In this document: positions 1 to 8,583 of the stretch, one piece after another | Numbering within the stretch: the first letter of the stretch is position 1 | How the letters are laid out: each line of letters opens with the position of its first letter | Source: CAYJLW01 sp964370965 | Lineage (GTDB): Bacteria > Actinomycetota > Acidimicrobiia > UBA2766 | Assembly (NCBI GenBank): GCA_964370965.1 | Contig: CAYJLW010000009.1 | Coordinates: forward strand, 22,341-86,340 | DNA length: 64,000 nucleotides | Reading direction: 5' to 3' | Program-made: the position numbers and the translations under genes | Notes under the pieces: model-generated | Told to the model about the DNA's origin: nothing | The model's input: only the letters and a program-made list of their open reading frames with translations | Database searches by the model: none

Positions 1-819
1 CAGGAGCCCCATCCACACCGTGTCGTGGTTGCCGTACACGGCGTACCAGGGGATCGGGAGGCCCACCGTGTGGAGCTCGGTGGAGACCGCGGCCTCGAGC
101 ATGCCCTTGTACGCGGGGTAGCCACGACGGCCGTACATGTCGTGGGCGGGGCCGTCGGGGTGGTAGGCGTAGTCGGCTTCGCCCCAGGCCTGGATGCCTT
201 CGTAGACCCGGCGGCGACCACTGTTGGGGGTCACCCTCTTGCCGTCGAGGGTGTCGATGTACCAGCGCAACTCGGTGAGGGCGTGGCTGTCGGCCATGTC
301 CCCCGTGACGATCGCGAGCGAGAGCGGCGCCCCGGTGACCGGGCTCGATGCCGCCTCGTTCATGGCCTTTACCATCTGGTCGAGGACGTAGACGCACAGC
401 GTCTCCTGCGGCCGGGCGGCGGACGCCGTGTCGAGGGCCTGGACCGCCTGTTCCGCGGGTTCGATACGGGCGGGGGACTGCGCGTCGACGATGTGGATGT
501 CGGTGAACTGGCCCATGTAGAGGAGGGAGCGCCGCGTGTTCGCCCGTCCGGGCGCCGGCGGGTGGAGGATGAGATCCTCGCGGACCGTGAACGGCTCCCC
601 GGACCGCTCCACGAGACGGCGGTAGGGTGTGCGCCCGGCCGGTGCCTTGCGGATCGTGCGCACGAGAGAGGTGGTGACCTCGGCGGGTGCGGCCGGCTGC
701 CCAAGGCGGCCGGCCACGAGATCGACCGGCAGGCCCCAAGTGAGAGCGAGGCCACTGGCGGCGCCGAGGAACTGCCGACGCGTGAGAGCGCCGTTTTCAC
801 CCATCTCTGATGCCCCCAT
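1..819 (-). CDS. Tat-exported metallophosphoesterase (TIGR03767-like), C-terminus cut by window edge
   Basis: The minus-strand frame is open from the start at 819 to the window edge, so the C-terminus is missing (273 codons visible). After about ten residues comes a twin-arginine motif (TRRQFLGAASG) followed by a hydrophobic stretch, indicating Tat export in a folded state. Calcineurin-like metallophosphoesterase motifs follow in order: TDIHIVD (DxH), VTGDMADS (GDxxD) and YGNHD (GNHD), which bind two metal ions. The combination resembles the actinobacterial TIGR03767 family; the substrate is unknown. ATG 819 is chosen because a TAAAGT box ends 10 bases upstream; a second in-frame ATG lies at 804. 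It is divergent from dgt. Confidence 0.85.
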   Translation of the reverse strand, partial: MGASEMGENGALTRRQFLGAASGLALTWGLPVDLVAGRLGQPAAPAEVTTSLVRTIRKAPAGRTPYRRLVERSGEPFTVREDLILHPPAPGRANTRRSLLYMGQFTDIHIVDAQSPARIEPAEQAVQALDTASAARPQETLCVYVLDQMVKAMNEAASSPVTGAPLSLAIVTGDMADSHALTELRWYIDTLDGKRVTPNSGRRRVYEGIQAWGEADYAYHPDGPAHDMYGRRGYPAYKGMLEAAVSTELHTVGLPIPWYAVYGNHDTVWMGLL

Positions 820-829
820 GTCGGGGGGG

Positions 830-835
830 ACTTTA
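830..835 (-). promoter_or_regulatory. -10 box of the metallophosphoesterase gene
   Basis: TAAAGT on the minus strand, 10 bases before ATG 819, predicts a transcript with almost no leader. No clear -35 is seen. Confidence 0.4.
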
Positions 836-919
836 CCCGCCCCACTACGGTGTCCTGCGCATGGCGCCTAGTGCATCCGCGGGAGACTGCCTGGGCCGAA
901 AGGTGTCGGACGTCGCCTC

Positions 920-925
920 TAGCCT
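920..925 (+). promoter_or_regulatory. -10 box of dgt (leaderless)
   Basis: TAGCCT ends 6 bases before the dgt ATG. At that distance transcription would begin at or next to the start codon. There is no Shine-Dalgarno sequence, which fits leaderless translation. Confidence 0.55.
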
Positions 926-931
926 CACGTC

Positions 932-2059
932 ATGGAACTCACAGATCGGGCCCGTCGTTGGGCGGGCACCATGCAGGGCCACCGCGACGTCGAGATCCGC
1001 CGCGCCCACGCCGACAGCGTCGCCGGCCCAGGTGGCACGGGAGTGCTCGGGCGGCCCGCCCGCGAGGAGATCGACCACGACGTCCTTGCCCCGGGCGCCA
1101 CGAGGGCGCAGGGGGCGGGCAGGCGTGCCCGGCCCGAGGAGGCCGACCCCTACCGGACCTGTTTCGAGCGCGACCGTGACCGCATCCTGCATTGCACGGC
1201 GTTCCGCCGTCTCGCCGGCAAGACACAGGTGTTCGTCTTCCCCGAGGACCATCAGCGCACACGCCTCACCCACGCCCTCGAGGTCGCCCAGGTGGCCACG
1301 GCGGTTGCGAAGGCCGTGCGGCTCAACGTCGCCCTCACGGAGGCGATTGCGCTCGGCCACGACTGCGGGCACGGTCCGGGAGGTCACGCCAGCGAGGACG
1401 CCCTGAGCCCCTACGTCCCGGGCGGCTACGACCACGCCGTGTGGGGCGCCGACGTCACGCTCACCGGCCTGAACCTCTGCGAGGAGACCCTCGACGGTGT
1501 CCGCAACCACTCGTGGTCACGCCCGGCGCCCTCCACGCCCGAGGGCGAGGTCGTGAGCTGGGCCGACCGCATCGCCTACACCTGCCACGATCTCGAAGAC
1601 GCCGTGTCGGCGGGCATCGTCACCTACGAAATGATCCCGGCCGACGTCCGGGCCCGCTGCGGCACCAGCCGGCGGGCCCAGTTGGGGGCCTTCATCGGGA
1701 CGATGATCGAAACGATCGCGGCGACAGGCCGCGTGGGGATGTCCGAGCCGGAGGCCGACGCCCTCGGGGCTCTGCGGGGCTTCAACTACGAACGCATCTA
1801 CCTGCGACCGGCGTCCGTGGCTCAGGCCGAGGCCGTCATCGAGATCCTGCGGGCGCTGGTGGAGTACTTCGCGGACCGGGCCCACCTCATCCCGGCGGTC
1901 GAGGAGGCCGGGGGCGTCCCCGCCGAGGGCCCCGAGGCGCTGGCCGCGGCGGTCGCCTACGTGGGCGGCATGACCGACCGCTACGCCTTCCAGGCCGCCG
2001 TCGCCCGCCTCGGCTGGGACCGCGCCCGCCTGCCCACCGGGATCGACGCGCCGAGATGA
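932..2059 (+). CDS. dgt: dGTPase-like dNTP triphosphohydrolase (HD superfamily)
   Basis: 375 residues. The enzyme family hydrolyses dNTPs to nucleosides and triphosphate, which controls dNTP pools. The HD metal site is visible: FRRLAGKTQVF, then RLTHALEVAQVA, then LGHDCGHGPGGH (the paired H-D), then WADRIAYTCHDLEDAV with the distal aspartate. The N-terminal 70 residues are family-variable, and DPYRTCFERDRDRILHCTAFRRL is split here as the conserved entry DRILHCTAFRRL. The start at 932 is supported by the TAGCCT box 6 bases upstream. dnaG follows after 49 bases with its own box; dgt next to dnaG is a common actinobacterial arrangement. Confidence 0.93.
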   Translation: MELTDRARRWAGTMQGHRDVEIRRAHADSVAGPGGTGVLGRPAREEIDHDVLAPGATRAQGAGRRARPEEADPYRTCFERDRDRILHCTAFRRLAGKTQVFVFPEDHQRTRLTHALEVAQVATAVAKAVRLNVALTEAIALGHDCGHGPGGHASEDALSPYVPGGYDHAVWGADVTLTGLNLCEETLDGVRNHSWSRPAPSTPEGEVVSWADRIAYTCHDLEDAVSAGIVTYEMIPADVRARCGTSRRAQLGAFIGTMIETIAATGRVGMSEPEADALGALRGFNYERIYLRPASVAQAEAVIEILRALVEYFADRAHLIPAVEEAGGVPAEGPEALAAAVAYVGGMTDRYAFQAAVARLGWDRARLPTGIDAPR

Positions 2060-2095
2060 GAGCGTCGGGGCGAGCCGTTTGCGCCCCGGGCTCTG

Positions 2096-2101
2096 TAGCC
2101 T
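2096..2101 (+). promoter_or_regulatory. -10 box of dnaG-rpoD (leaderless)
   Basis: TAGCCT ends 7 bases before ATG 2109 and decides that start over the in-frame upstream start at 2079. No Shine-Dalgarno sequence is present. Confidence 0.55.
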
Positions 2102-2108
2102 CGACCTC

Positions 2109-3920
2109 ATGCCAGGGCGGATACCCGAAGAAGACCTCGAGCGGGTGCGGGCGGCCAGTGACATCGTGGAGGTGGCGTCAGAGCGCCTCACGCTGAAGCG
2201 CAACGGCCGCCGCTACGTGGCGCTGTGCCCGTTCCACAACGAGAAGACGCCGTCGTTCTCCATCAACCCGGAGACCGGCCTGTACCACTGCTTCGGCTGC
2301 GGCGTTTCCGGCAACGTCTTCCAGTTCCTGATGGGTGTCGAGGACGTCGGCTTCGTGGATGCCGTGGAGCGCCTCGCCCGCAGGGCCGGCATCGAGATCG
2401 CCTTCCTCGACGAGGCGCCCGCCGACCGCCGCCGCCGGCAGTTGCGGCCACGGATCGAGGCCGTGCTCGCCCGGGCGCGGGACTTCTTCACCGACCGCCT
2501 CCTTCGCGCCGAGGACGCGGGCGGCGCCCGGGGCTACCTCCGGTCCCGTGGATACGACCGGGACGTCGCCGTGCGGTTCGGCGTCGGGTGGGCTCCGGCC
2601 GCCCGCGACGCGCTCGTCGCCCACCTCAGGTCCGCGGGCTTCCGGGAGGAGGAGATCGCCGAGGCGGGGGTGGCCCTGCGCGACGGGGGTGGCGGTCTCC
2701 ACGACCAGCTCCGGGGCCGGGTGGTCTTCACGATCTCCGACCCACAAGGCCAGCCGATCGGCTTCGGCGGCCGGGCCCTGGAGGCGGCAGGCCCGAAGTA
2801 CCTCAACACGCCTGAGACGATGCTGTACCACAAGAGCAGCGTCCTGTACGGGATGAACTGGGCGAAGGCGGACGTGGTCGCCCGGGACGAGGTCGTCGTC
2901 GTCGAGGGCTACACGGACGTCATCGGCTTCCACCTCGCCGGGGCGACCAACACCGTGGCCACGTGCGGCACCGCCCTGGGTGACCAGCACCTGCGCCTCC
3001 TGAAGCGCTTTACGCCCCACGTCGTGCTGGCTTTCGACGGGGACACCGCCGGCGAGGCCGCCACGGAGAAGGTCTTCGAGGCCACGTCGCGCCTCGGTCT
3101 CGACGTACGGGTCGCCCTCCTGCCCCGGGGCACCGATCCCGCCGAGCTCGCCGCCGAGGGCTCCGCGGCCGTGGAGCACCTCCTGGCGCGCACCGTCCCG
3201 CTCCTCGAGTTCAAGGTCGACCACGCCGTCGCCGGCATCGCCATGGATTCCGCCGAGGGCGAGAGGCGAGCGCTCGACGCGGGAGCGGCGGCGGTCGCCG
3301 CCCACCCGGACAGCCTCGCCCGTCGCAACGCCGCCCGAGGCCTTGCGCGGCGCCTCCGTGACGTCACCGAGGACGTCGCCATCGAGCGGGTCGAGGCTCT
3401 CCGTCGCGGCGAGGCGCCGCCGGCGACGGCCCGCCCGGGGTCTGATTCCCCGGTGCGGGTACCGCGGGTCGAGGCGGCAGCGCTCTGCGCACTGCTGCAG
3501 CGACCCGCCACGACCCTGGGCGGCGTCCCCGACCTCTCCCCGGAGTGGTTCACCGCGGCCTCTGCCCGGTCCCTGGCAGCGGTCGTCGTCCCGGCCGCCC
3601 GGGCCCGGGCCGGAGACGCCGTGCCCGGTGCCGCCGGCGACGACCGCCCGCTGGATGTGGGGTCGCTCGGAGTCCCGGCCGAGGCGCTCTCCCTGGCCGG
3701 GCGTCTCGCGGTCATCGAGCCGCCTGGATTCGACGCCCTCGAGGATTTCGCCCGGGAAGCCGCCACGGCGCTGCAGCGGGTGTGGGTGGCGCGCCGCATC
3801 CGGGAACTGCACCATGCGCTACAGGTCGCCGAGTCTGCGGGCGATGTAGACACCGTGCAGACGTGTGATGACGAGTTGGTAGCTTTCATCGATCTGAAGC
3901 AGTCCATGGGGGAGTCGTGA
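2109..3920 (+). CDS. dnaG: DNA primase
   Basis: 603 residues, normal length for bacterial primase, which makes RNA primers at the replication fork. The N-terminal CHC2 zinc finger is seen as CPFH (residues 40-43) with CFGC (61-64). The catalytic core follows, with the TOPRIM motifs VVEGYTD (about 265) and LAFDGDTAGEAA (about 310). The last 150 residues form the usual helicase-interacting region and are less conserved. The gene starts at ATG 2109 behind a TAGCCT box and overlaps rpoD by four bases (GTGA), so the two are probably translationally coupled in a macromolecular-synthesis operon. Confidence 0.96.
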   Translation: MPGRIPEEDLERVRAASDIVEVASERLTLKRNGRRYVALCPFHNEKTPSFSINPETGLYHCFGCGVSGNVFQFLMGVEDVGFVDAVERLARRAGIEIAFLDEAPADRRRRQLRPRIEAVLARARDFFTDRLLRAEDAGGARGYLRSRGYDRDVAVRFGVGWAPAARDALVAHLRSAGFREEEIAEAGVALRDGGGGLHDQLRGRVVFTISDPQGQPIGFGGRALEAAGPKYLNTPETMLYHKSSVLYGMNWAKADVVARDEVVVVEGYTDVIGFHLAGATNTVATCGTALGDQHLRLLKRFTPHVVLAFDGDTAGEAATEKVFEATSRLGLDVRVALLPRGTDPAELAAEGSAAVEHLLARTVPLLEFKVDHAVAGIAMDSAEGERRALDAGAAAVAAHPDSLARRNAARGLARRLRDVTEDVAIERVEALRRGEAPPATARPGSDSPVRVPRVEAAALCALLQRPATTLGGVPDLSPEWFTAASARSLAAVVVPAARARAGDAVPGAAGDDRPLDVGSLGVPAEALSLAGRLAVIEPPGFDALEDFAREAATALQRVWVARRIRELHHALQVAESAGDVDTVQTCDDELVAFIDLKQSMGES

Positions 3921-5263
3921 GGGCCGGTCAGCCATACGACGAAGCCGCACCTGCGGAGCCGGTGGCCCCGCCCGCCGTCCAGACCGACGACGGCGCGCCC
4001 GGCGGAACCGGCGCCACGTCCCGGCCAGGCGCGTCCCCCACCGGCGAGGAGGCCGCTGCCACGACCGCCGGGGCGGTCGCCGCCGACCCCTCCGCAGCGG
4101 GCCCCGGTGGCGGTGCCCCGCCCCTCAACGGCGTGCCCGAAGACGTGTGGACGGCGATCTTGGCCAAGGGCGGCCGGGCGAAGCGGGTCACCCTGAGCGA
4201 CATCTTCGAGGCGGTCGGTGACGAGCAGCCCCCGGACCTCCTCGACGCCCTCTACACGAGACTGCAGACGGCGGGCATCCGCGTCGTCGACGACACGCGC
4301 GAATCGGCCTCTCTCACCCGGGCCGACTTCGACGACACCGCCGGGGGCATCTCGGACGATCCCGTGCGCGTGTACCTGCAGGAGATCGGCCGGGTGGAGC
4401 TCCTCGCCTTCGAGGACGAGGTGCGCCTCGCGAAGGAGATGGAACGCGGGATCGACGCCACCCGGCGTCTCGAGTCGTCCGCCGACCTCTCCGAGGACGA
4501 CGTCCGTCGCCTCGAACGGGACATAGAGAAGGGCCTCCAGGCCAAGAACCACCTCGTCGAGGCCAACCTGCGCCTCGTGGTCTCGATCGCGAAGCGCTAC
4601 ATGGGGCGGGGAATGCCGTTCCTGGACCTCATCCAGGAGGGCAACCTCGGCCTCATCCGGGCCGTGGAGAAGTTCGACTGGCGCAAGGGCTTCAAGTTTT
4701 CGACCTACGCCACGTGGTGGATCCGTCAGGCCATCACGCGGGCGCTCGCCGACCAGTCCCGCACGATCCGCATCCCGGTTCACATGGTGGACACGATCAA
4801 CCGTCTTCTGCGCATCCAGCGCGACCTCGTCCAGCAGCTCGGTCGCGACCCGACCCCCGAGGAGATCGCGGAGGAGATGGAGACCACTCTCGAACGGGTG
4901 CTGGAGATCCAGCGCGCCTCCCAGGAGCCGATCAGCCTTGACGTGCCCGTGGGCGAGGACGAGGACTCCCAGCTCGCCGAGTTCATCGAGGACCCCCACG
5001 CCGTCATGCCCGAGGACGCCGCCTTCCGGATGCTGTTGCAGGCCGAGATCCGCGTGGCGATGGACGTGCTCAGCGACCGCGAGCAGGAGGTCATCCGGTT
5101 CCGTTTCGGCCTCACCGACGGCCAGCCCAAGACTCTCGAGGAGGTCGGCCAGCGCTTCGGTGTCACCCGGGAGAGGATCCGTCAGATCGAGGCGAAGACC
5201 CTGTCGAAGCTCCGCCACCCCCACCGCAACCAGGACCTGCGGGACTTCCTCGAAGAGGATTGA
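3917..5263 (+). CDS. rpoD: Primary RNA polymerase sigma factor (RpoD/SigA/HrdB type)
   Basis: 448 residues. The acidic, Ala/Pro-rich N-terminal 75 residues are variable. A region 1.1-like segment follows, then region 1.2 (DDPVRVYLQEIGRVELL). Region 2 includes LVEANLRLVVSIAKRYMGRG, IQEGNLGLIRAVEKFDW, and the -10-reading helix with KFSTYATWWIRQAI. Regions 3 and 4 end with TLEEVGQRFGVTRERIRQIE, the helix-turn-helix for the -35. The GTG start overlaps the dnaG stop and has a GGGGGA ribosome site. The TANNNT boxes elsewhere in the window are the expected targets of this factor. Confidence 0.96.
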   Translation: MRAGQPYDEAAPAEPVAPPAVQTDDGAPGGTGATSRPGASPTGEEAAATTAGAVAADPSAAGPGGGAPPLNGVPEDVWTAILAKGGRAKRVTLSDIFEAVGDEQPPDLLDALYTRLQTAGIRVVDDTRESASLTRADFDDTAGGISDDPVRVYLQEIGRVELLAFEDEVRLAKEMERGIDATRRLESSADLSEDDVRRLERDIEKGLQAKNHLVEANLRLVVSIAKRYMGRGMPFLDLIQEGNLGLIRAVEKFDWRKGFKFSTYATWWIRQAITRALADQSRTIRIPVHMVDTINRLLRIQRDLVQQLGRDPTPEEIAEEMETTLERVLEIQRASQEPISLDVPVGEDEDSQLAEFIEDPHAVMPEDAAFRMLLQAEIRVAMDVLSDREQEVIRFRFGLTDGQPKTLEEVGQRFGVTRERIRQIEAKTLSKLRHPHRNQDLRDFLEED

Positions 5264-5396
5264 GCCCCCTCCCCCTTCCGGGCAGGAGCGGTTTCGGAGA
5301 ACCAAACCGACCTCGGGCGTGGTCGTTGGGGGTGAGAGGGGCGTGTCCGTGACGGGCCGCGGATCCCTCACACCATTCCAGGAGAGCGATCCCGCC

Positions 5397-5561
5397 ATGA
5401 CGCTACGTCGAGACCGGGCGCGTCGGCACCTCCTCCCGCAGGCGGTCATGTCGGCGGGCGTCCTCTGTGCGTGTGGTGCGTCGGGGCCCGGCCCGTCACC
5501 GCCACGGGGTGCCGCCGTTCTCACCGGGGGGCCGGCGAACGTGCAGCGGTCGACGCCTTGA
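5397..5561 (+). CDS. Small lipoprotein-like peptide, first gene of the ECF-sigma operon
   Basis: 54 residues: a basic N-terminus (MTLRRDRARRHLL), a short hydrophobic stretch, and VLCAC-GASG resembling a lipobox, then a Pro/Gly-rich tail. AGGAG lies 11-12 bases upstream, slightly far. Its TGA overlaps the TTG start of the next frame as TTGA, exactly the junction seen one gene later, which is the main reason to believe it. No homologous family is recognised. The frame could be spurious, since the next ORF can also be extended upstream through this region. Confidence 0.4.
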   Translation: MTLRRDRARRHLLPQAVMSAGVLCACGASGPGPSPPRGAAVLTGGPANVQRSTP

Positions 5562-6124
5562 CCGGGGGTGCGGCGGTCTTCGCCCACGTGACGTCCGGCA
5601 GCTCAGGTGGCACGGCCGTCGTGCTCGCAGGTGTTCTCGTGGCGGCTCTCGGGGCGGGGCGTCTCGCGGGTCTCGGCCGGCGCCTCGTCCCAGAGTGGGC
5701 CGGAGGCGCGGGGCTCGTGGCCGGGGTCCTCTGTGTCGCCCTCGGGGGCCAGGCCGTGGACGCCGTCGCCCGCATGCGACGCCCCGCGACCCGGGGCAGC
5801 GTCGTCATAGTCGCCCCCCCTGACGGCACCCGGGCGCGCTCGGAGACTGTCCGGGTGCGACTCCGGGTGAGGGACTTCACGCTCGAAGACCAGGGGGGAA
5901 TCCATCCGGCGCGATCCGGGCACGGCCACGTCCACATCGCTCTCGACGGCGTCACGAGCCGGATGACGAGCGGCACGGAGGTGGAGACGTGTGTCCCGGC
6001 CGGCCGGCACAGGCTCCGCGTGGCTCTCGCTGCGGAGGACCATCGGCCCTTCCGGAGCGAAGCCGCCGATGAGATCGTGGTCGTGGGCGCCCCGGGCGTC
6101 CGCTGTGGAACGGACGCAACTTGA
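5558..6124 (+). CDS. Membrane protein with extracytoplasmic Ig-like domain, unknown function
   Basis: 188 residues from TTG 5558. There are two hydrophobic segments (VVLAGVLVAALGAG and GLVAGVLCVALGG), then a soluble domain beginning SVVIVAPPDGTRARSETVRV and containing HGHVHIALDG and AGRHRLRVALAAEDHRPF. This pattern resembles beta-sandwich domains such as DUF4399 that carry a GH(V/H)H-hLDG strand. The gene sits directly ahead of an ECF sigma factor, with four-base overlaps at both ends, so it may be an envelope component sensed or controlled by that pair (inference). The frame is open upstream to GTG 5471, so the start is uncertain. Confidence 0.6.
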   Translation: MTGGAAVFAHVTSGSSGGTAVVLAGVLVAALGAGRLAGLGRRLVPEWAGGAGLVAGVLCVALGGQAVDAVARMRRPATRGSVVIVAPPDGTRARSETVRVRLRVRDFTLEDQGGIHPARSGHGHVHIALDGVTSRMTSGTEVETCVPAGRHRLRVALAAEDHRPFRSEAADEIVVVGAPGVRCGTDAT

Positions 6125-6654
6125 GAGCACAAGAGCCTGCCCGGCGCGCCGGGCGTCGAGTCCGGGAGCCGGGGGCGGAGGAGGTTCTCCTCGCGGTCGC
6201 CCGCGACGTCTACCCCGGTCTCGTGCGCTACGCGGCGACCATCGCCGGGGCGGACGCGGCCGAGGAGGCCGTCCAGGACGCCCTGGTGCGGGCGTGGCGC
6301 TACATCGACGGCTACGACGGCCGCGGGACCCTGCGGGCTTGGCTGTTCCGGATCTGCGAGCGGTGTGCCTACGACGCGGCGAGGCGGGCGGCGGCACTGC
6401 CCGTGCCCGACCAGGAAGCCGTGGTCGCCGGAGGCGGCCACGCCGGTGCCCATCAGGGACGTGTCGAGCTGGAGCAGCTCGTCGCCTCCCTGCCGCTCGC
6501 CGAGCGCCAGGCCTTCGTGCTCACGCAGGTGGTGGGTCTGCGCTACAGGGAGACCGCCGAGGCTCTCGACGTCCCCATCGGGACGGTGCGCTCCCGCGTC
6601 GCCCGCGCCCGGCGTCTCCTGGCGGCGGAGTTGCGCAAGGCCGCTGTGGCGTGA
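6121..6654 (+). CDS. ECF-type RNA polymerase sigma factor
   Basis: 177 residues with the two-domain sigma-70 ECF layout. Region 2 contains LVRYAATIAGADAAEEAVQD and ALVRAWRYIDGYDGRGTLRA-WLFRICERCAYDAARR. Region 4 contains LPLAERQAFVLTQVVGLRYR and ETAEALDVPIGTVRSRVARA, a helix-turn-helix. The TTG start overlaps the previous TGA (TTGA), and the stop overlaps the anti-sigma gene (GTGA). ECF factors are normally held inactive by the co-transcribed anti-sigma factor until an envelope or redox signal appears; the signal here is unknown. Confidence 0.92.
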   Translation: MRAQEPARRAGRRVREPGAEEVLLAVARDVYPGLVRYAATIAGADAAEEAVQDALVRAWRYIDGYDGRGTLRAWLFRICERCAYDAARRAAALPVPDQEAVVAGGGHAGAHQGRVELEQLVASLPLAERQAFVLTQVVGLRYRETAEALDVPIGTVRSRVARARRLLAAELRKAAVA

Positions 6655-7256
6655 ACTGCGAGGAGGCACAGGAGATCATCTCGGCCGCCCTGGACGGAGA
6701 AGCGACCGAACTCGAAGAGGCCCGGGCCCTGCGCCACGCCCGGGACTGCCGCGACTGCGGCGAGGTCGTGAGCGGCTGGGACAGGGGGGGCGTCCGCCAG
6801 GTCGACGACGTCATGACGGCGACGTTCCCGCCCCTGCCCCCAGCGCTGAGGTGGGCGCTCTGGGGTGTGGCCGGCGTGTGTCTCGTCGCCGGAGGGCCCA
6901 TGGCCCTCGGGCTCGACGTCCTCCCGATCGGGGGCGCCTCGGCAACCCATCTGGTGCGCGACGGCGCCCTCGCCGTGGTGCTGGGAGCGATCCTCGTCGT
7001 CGCGGTCCTGCGACCCCGCTGGGCGCGTCCGATGGCCGTGCTGGCGACGCTCGCCGTCGCCCTGCAAGTCGTCGGAGGTGTGACCGACGTCGCGACCGGC
7101 AGGGTGAACGGGGGTTTCGAGGCCGTGCACGTGGTCGACGTCGTCGCTGTCGCCCTGGCCTGGATCGCCGCCGCCGCCTCGCGGCCGCGCCTGCAGCTCC
7201 CCGGACAGGGGGGTGGGTCCCGTCTGCTGCGCGAACCTCCCCCGACACCCACGTAG
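6651..7256 (+). CDS. Zinc-finger (zf-HC2-like) transmembrane anti-sigma factor
   Basis: 201 residues. The N-terminus has the anti-sigma signature NCEEAQEIISAALDGEA followed by HARDCRDC (HxxxCxxC) for zinc binding. Four hydrophobic segments follow (ALWGVAGVCLVAGGPMALG, LAVVLGAILVVAVL, MAVLATLAVALQVVGGV, VVDVVAVALAWIAAA), so the finger domain is cytoplasmic and the rest is in the membrane. The GTG start overlaps the sigma stop by four bases, the standard layout for a cognate pair. The C-terminal region resembles DUF2275/heme-sensor-like membrane domains only weakly. Confidence 0.85.
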   Translation: MNCEEAQEIISAALDGEATELEEARALRHARDCRDCGEVVSGWDRGGVRQVDDVMTATFPPLPPALRWALWGVAGVCLVAGGPMALGLDVLPIGGASATHLVRDGALAVVLGAILVVAVLRPRWARPMAVLATLAVALQVVGGVTDVATGRVNGGFEAVHVVDVVAVALAWIAAAASRPRLQLPGQGGGSRLLREPPPTPT

Positions 7257-7281
7257 AACCACTTCCGGCCCGGGGCCCAGG

Positions 7282-7287
7282 TACCTT
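7282..7287 (+). promoter_or_regulatory. -10 box of the YibE/F gene (leaderless)
   Basis: TACCTT ends 6 bases before ATG 7294. This selects that ATG over the in-frame start at 7213, which would lie inside the anti-sigma gene. Confidence 0.5.
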
Positions 7288-7293
7288 GCTGCC

Positions 7294-8553
7294 ATGGGCC
7301 ACCATGACGCCGCCGGGAACGACTCGCCCGTCTCCGGTCGGCTCCACCGGAGGCTGACGGCGGCCGTGGTGCTGCCGTTGGGTGTCATCACGGTGGTTCT
7401 CGCCGTCCTGACCTGGCCGGGGCGTGCGACTCTCGCCCGGCGCCTGCCCGAGGGGGTGGGCATCCCGAAGGACGCATCTCTTCTCGACGCGGACGTGGAG
7501 GGGGTGCGCCTGGACAAGTGCACCTTCGTGCCGGGCGCCGAAGGCCCCACCATCTGCGACCACGTCACGGTGCGCCTGCGCGAAGGCCCGGACGCCGACG
7601 AGACGGTCTCCTTCGAGGTCCCGCCTTCGGCCTCCAGCCCGGAGTTGCGCGAGGGGGAGCGCATCGTCGTCCTGGAGTCCAAGGGCGCCGACCCCCGCCT
7701 CCGCTACACGTACTTCGACCATGTGCGCCGGACTCCGGTCGTCGTGCTCGCGGCTCTCTTCGCCGCCGCTGTCTTGGCGCTGGGTCGACGGCGGGGCCTC
7801 GGGGCGCTCGCCGGGCTCCTCGTGACAGTGGGGGCCCTCACGGTCTACATGGTGCCGGCGATCCTCGGCGGGACGTCACCCGTGTTGGCGGCCGTCGTGA
7901 CGGCGTCGGGGGTGATGATCGCCACGCTCTACCTGGCGCACGGCTTCAACCTGCGGACGACGGTGGCGCTCTTCGGCACGCTCGGCGCCCTTGTGCTCAC
8001 GGCGCTGCTCGCCTGGGTGTTCGTGGGCGCCTCACGCATCTCCGGCCTCGTTTCCGAGGAGGCCCTCCTCGTGCGGGTGCAGGCGGGCGCGCTGAACCTG
8101 GAGGGACTCGTCCTGGCGGGGATCGTCATCGGGGCCCTCGGGGTCCTCGATGACGTCACTGTCACGCAGGTGTCGGCTGTGTGGGAGATCCGGGAGGTCG
8201 ACCGGACCCTCGGCCTGCGCGAGCTCTACCGGCGTGGTCTGCGCGTGGGTCGCGACCACATCGCGTCGACGGTGAACACTCTGGTGCTGGCCTACGCCGG
8301 GGCGGCGCTGCCCCTCTTCATCCTCTTCAACCTCTCGGACCAGTCGGCGGCTTCGATCCTGAACGGCGAGACCGTCGCCACGGAGGTCATCCGTACCCTC
8401 GTGGGCAGCCTGGGCCTCGTGGCCGCGGTCCCCCTGACAACGCTGTTGGCGGCCTGGGCGGCGCGCTCCGGTGCCCCGTCTGTGGCGGAACCTCCGCACC
8501 GGGACTTCCCTCCGCTGGGTGACGACTGGCCGGTCTTCGACGACGCGCCCTGA
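7294..8553 (+). CDS. YibE/F family multi-pass membrane protein
   Basis: 419 residues. One N-terminal membrane helix is followed by an extracytoplasmic domain of about 110 residues, where the peptide after GEGV..D carries KCTFVPGAEGPTICD. About eight further helices follow. The family hallmark region is present: ASGVMIATLYLAHGFNLRTT, LNLEGLVLAGIVIGALGVLD-DVTVTQVSAVWE, and GRDHIASTVNTLVLAYAGAA. YibE/F proteins are widespread in Gram-positive bacteria, but their biochemical role is not established. The gene is convergent with znuB, and the two stop codons sit in opposite arms of a perfect inverted repeat. Confidence 0.9.
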   Translation: MGHHDAAGNDSPVSGRLHRRLTAAVVLPLGVITVVLAVLTWPGRATLARRLPEGVGIPKDASLLDADVEGVRLDKCTFVPGAEGPTICDHVTVRLREGPDADETVSFEVPPSASSPELREGERIVVLESKGADPRLRYTYFDHVRRTPVVVLAALFAAAVLALGRRRGLGALAGLLVTVGALTVYMVPAILGGTSPVLAAVVTASGVMIATLYLAHGFNLRTTVALFGTLGALVLTALLAWVFVGASRISGLVSEEALLVRVQAGALNLEGLVLAGIVIGALGVLDDVTVTQVSAVWEIREVDRTLGLRELYRRGLRVGRDHIASTVNTLVLAYAGAALPLFILFNLSDQSAASILNGETVATEVIRTLVGSLGLVAAVPLTTLLAAWAARSGAPSVAEPPHRDFPPLGDDWPVFDDAP

Positions 8554-8583
8554 TCGGCCCGGTGAGGTCCGCTGTCAGGGCGC
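8545..8583. terminator. Bidirectional terminator-like inverted repeat between convergent genes
   Basis: GCGCCCTGA at 8545-8553 and TCAGGGCGC at 8575-8583 are perfect 9-base complements around a 21-base loop. The TGA in the left arm is the YibE/F stop, and the TCA in the right arm is the znuB stop read on the other strand. There is no T tract, as is usual in high-GC actinobacteria. Confidence 0.55.

Noticed and set aside
5298..5327. ECF-type promoter (AGAACC ... GTCGTT) before the small lipoprotein gene
   Set aside because: The spacing is too long and the -35 lacks GGAAC. Autoregulation is plausible but not supported.
2909..5587. Antisense frame of 892 codons opposite dnaG-rpoD
   Set aside because: Both plus-strand genes are certain, and the antisense product has no motifs.
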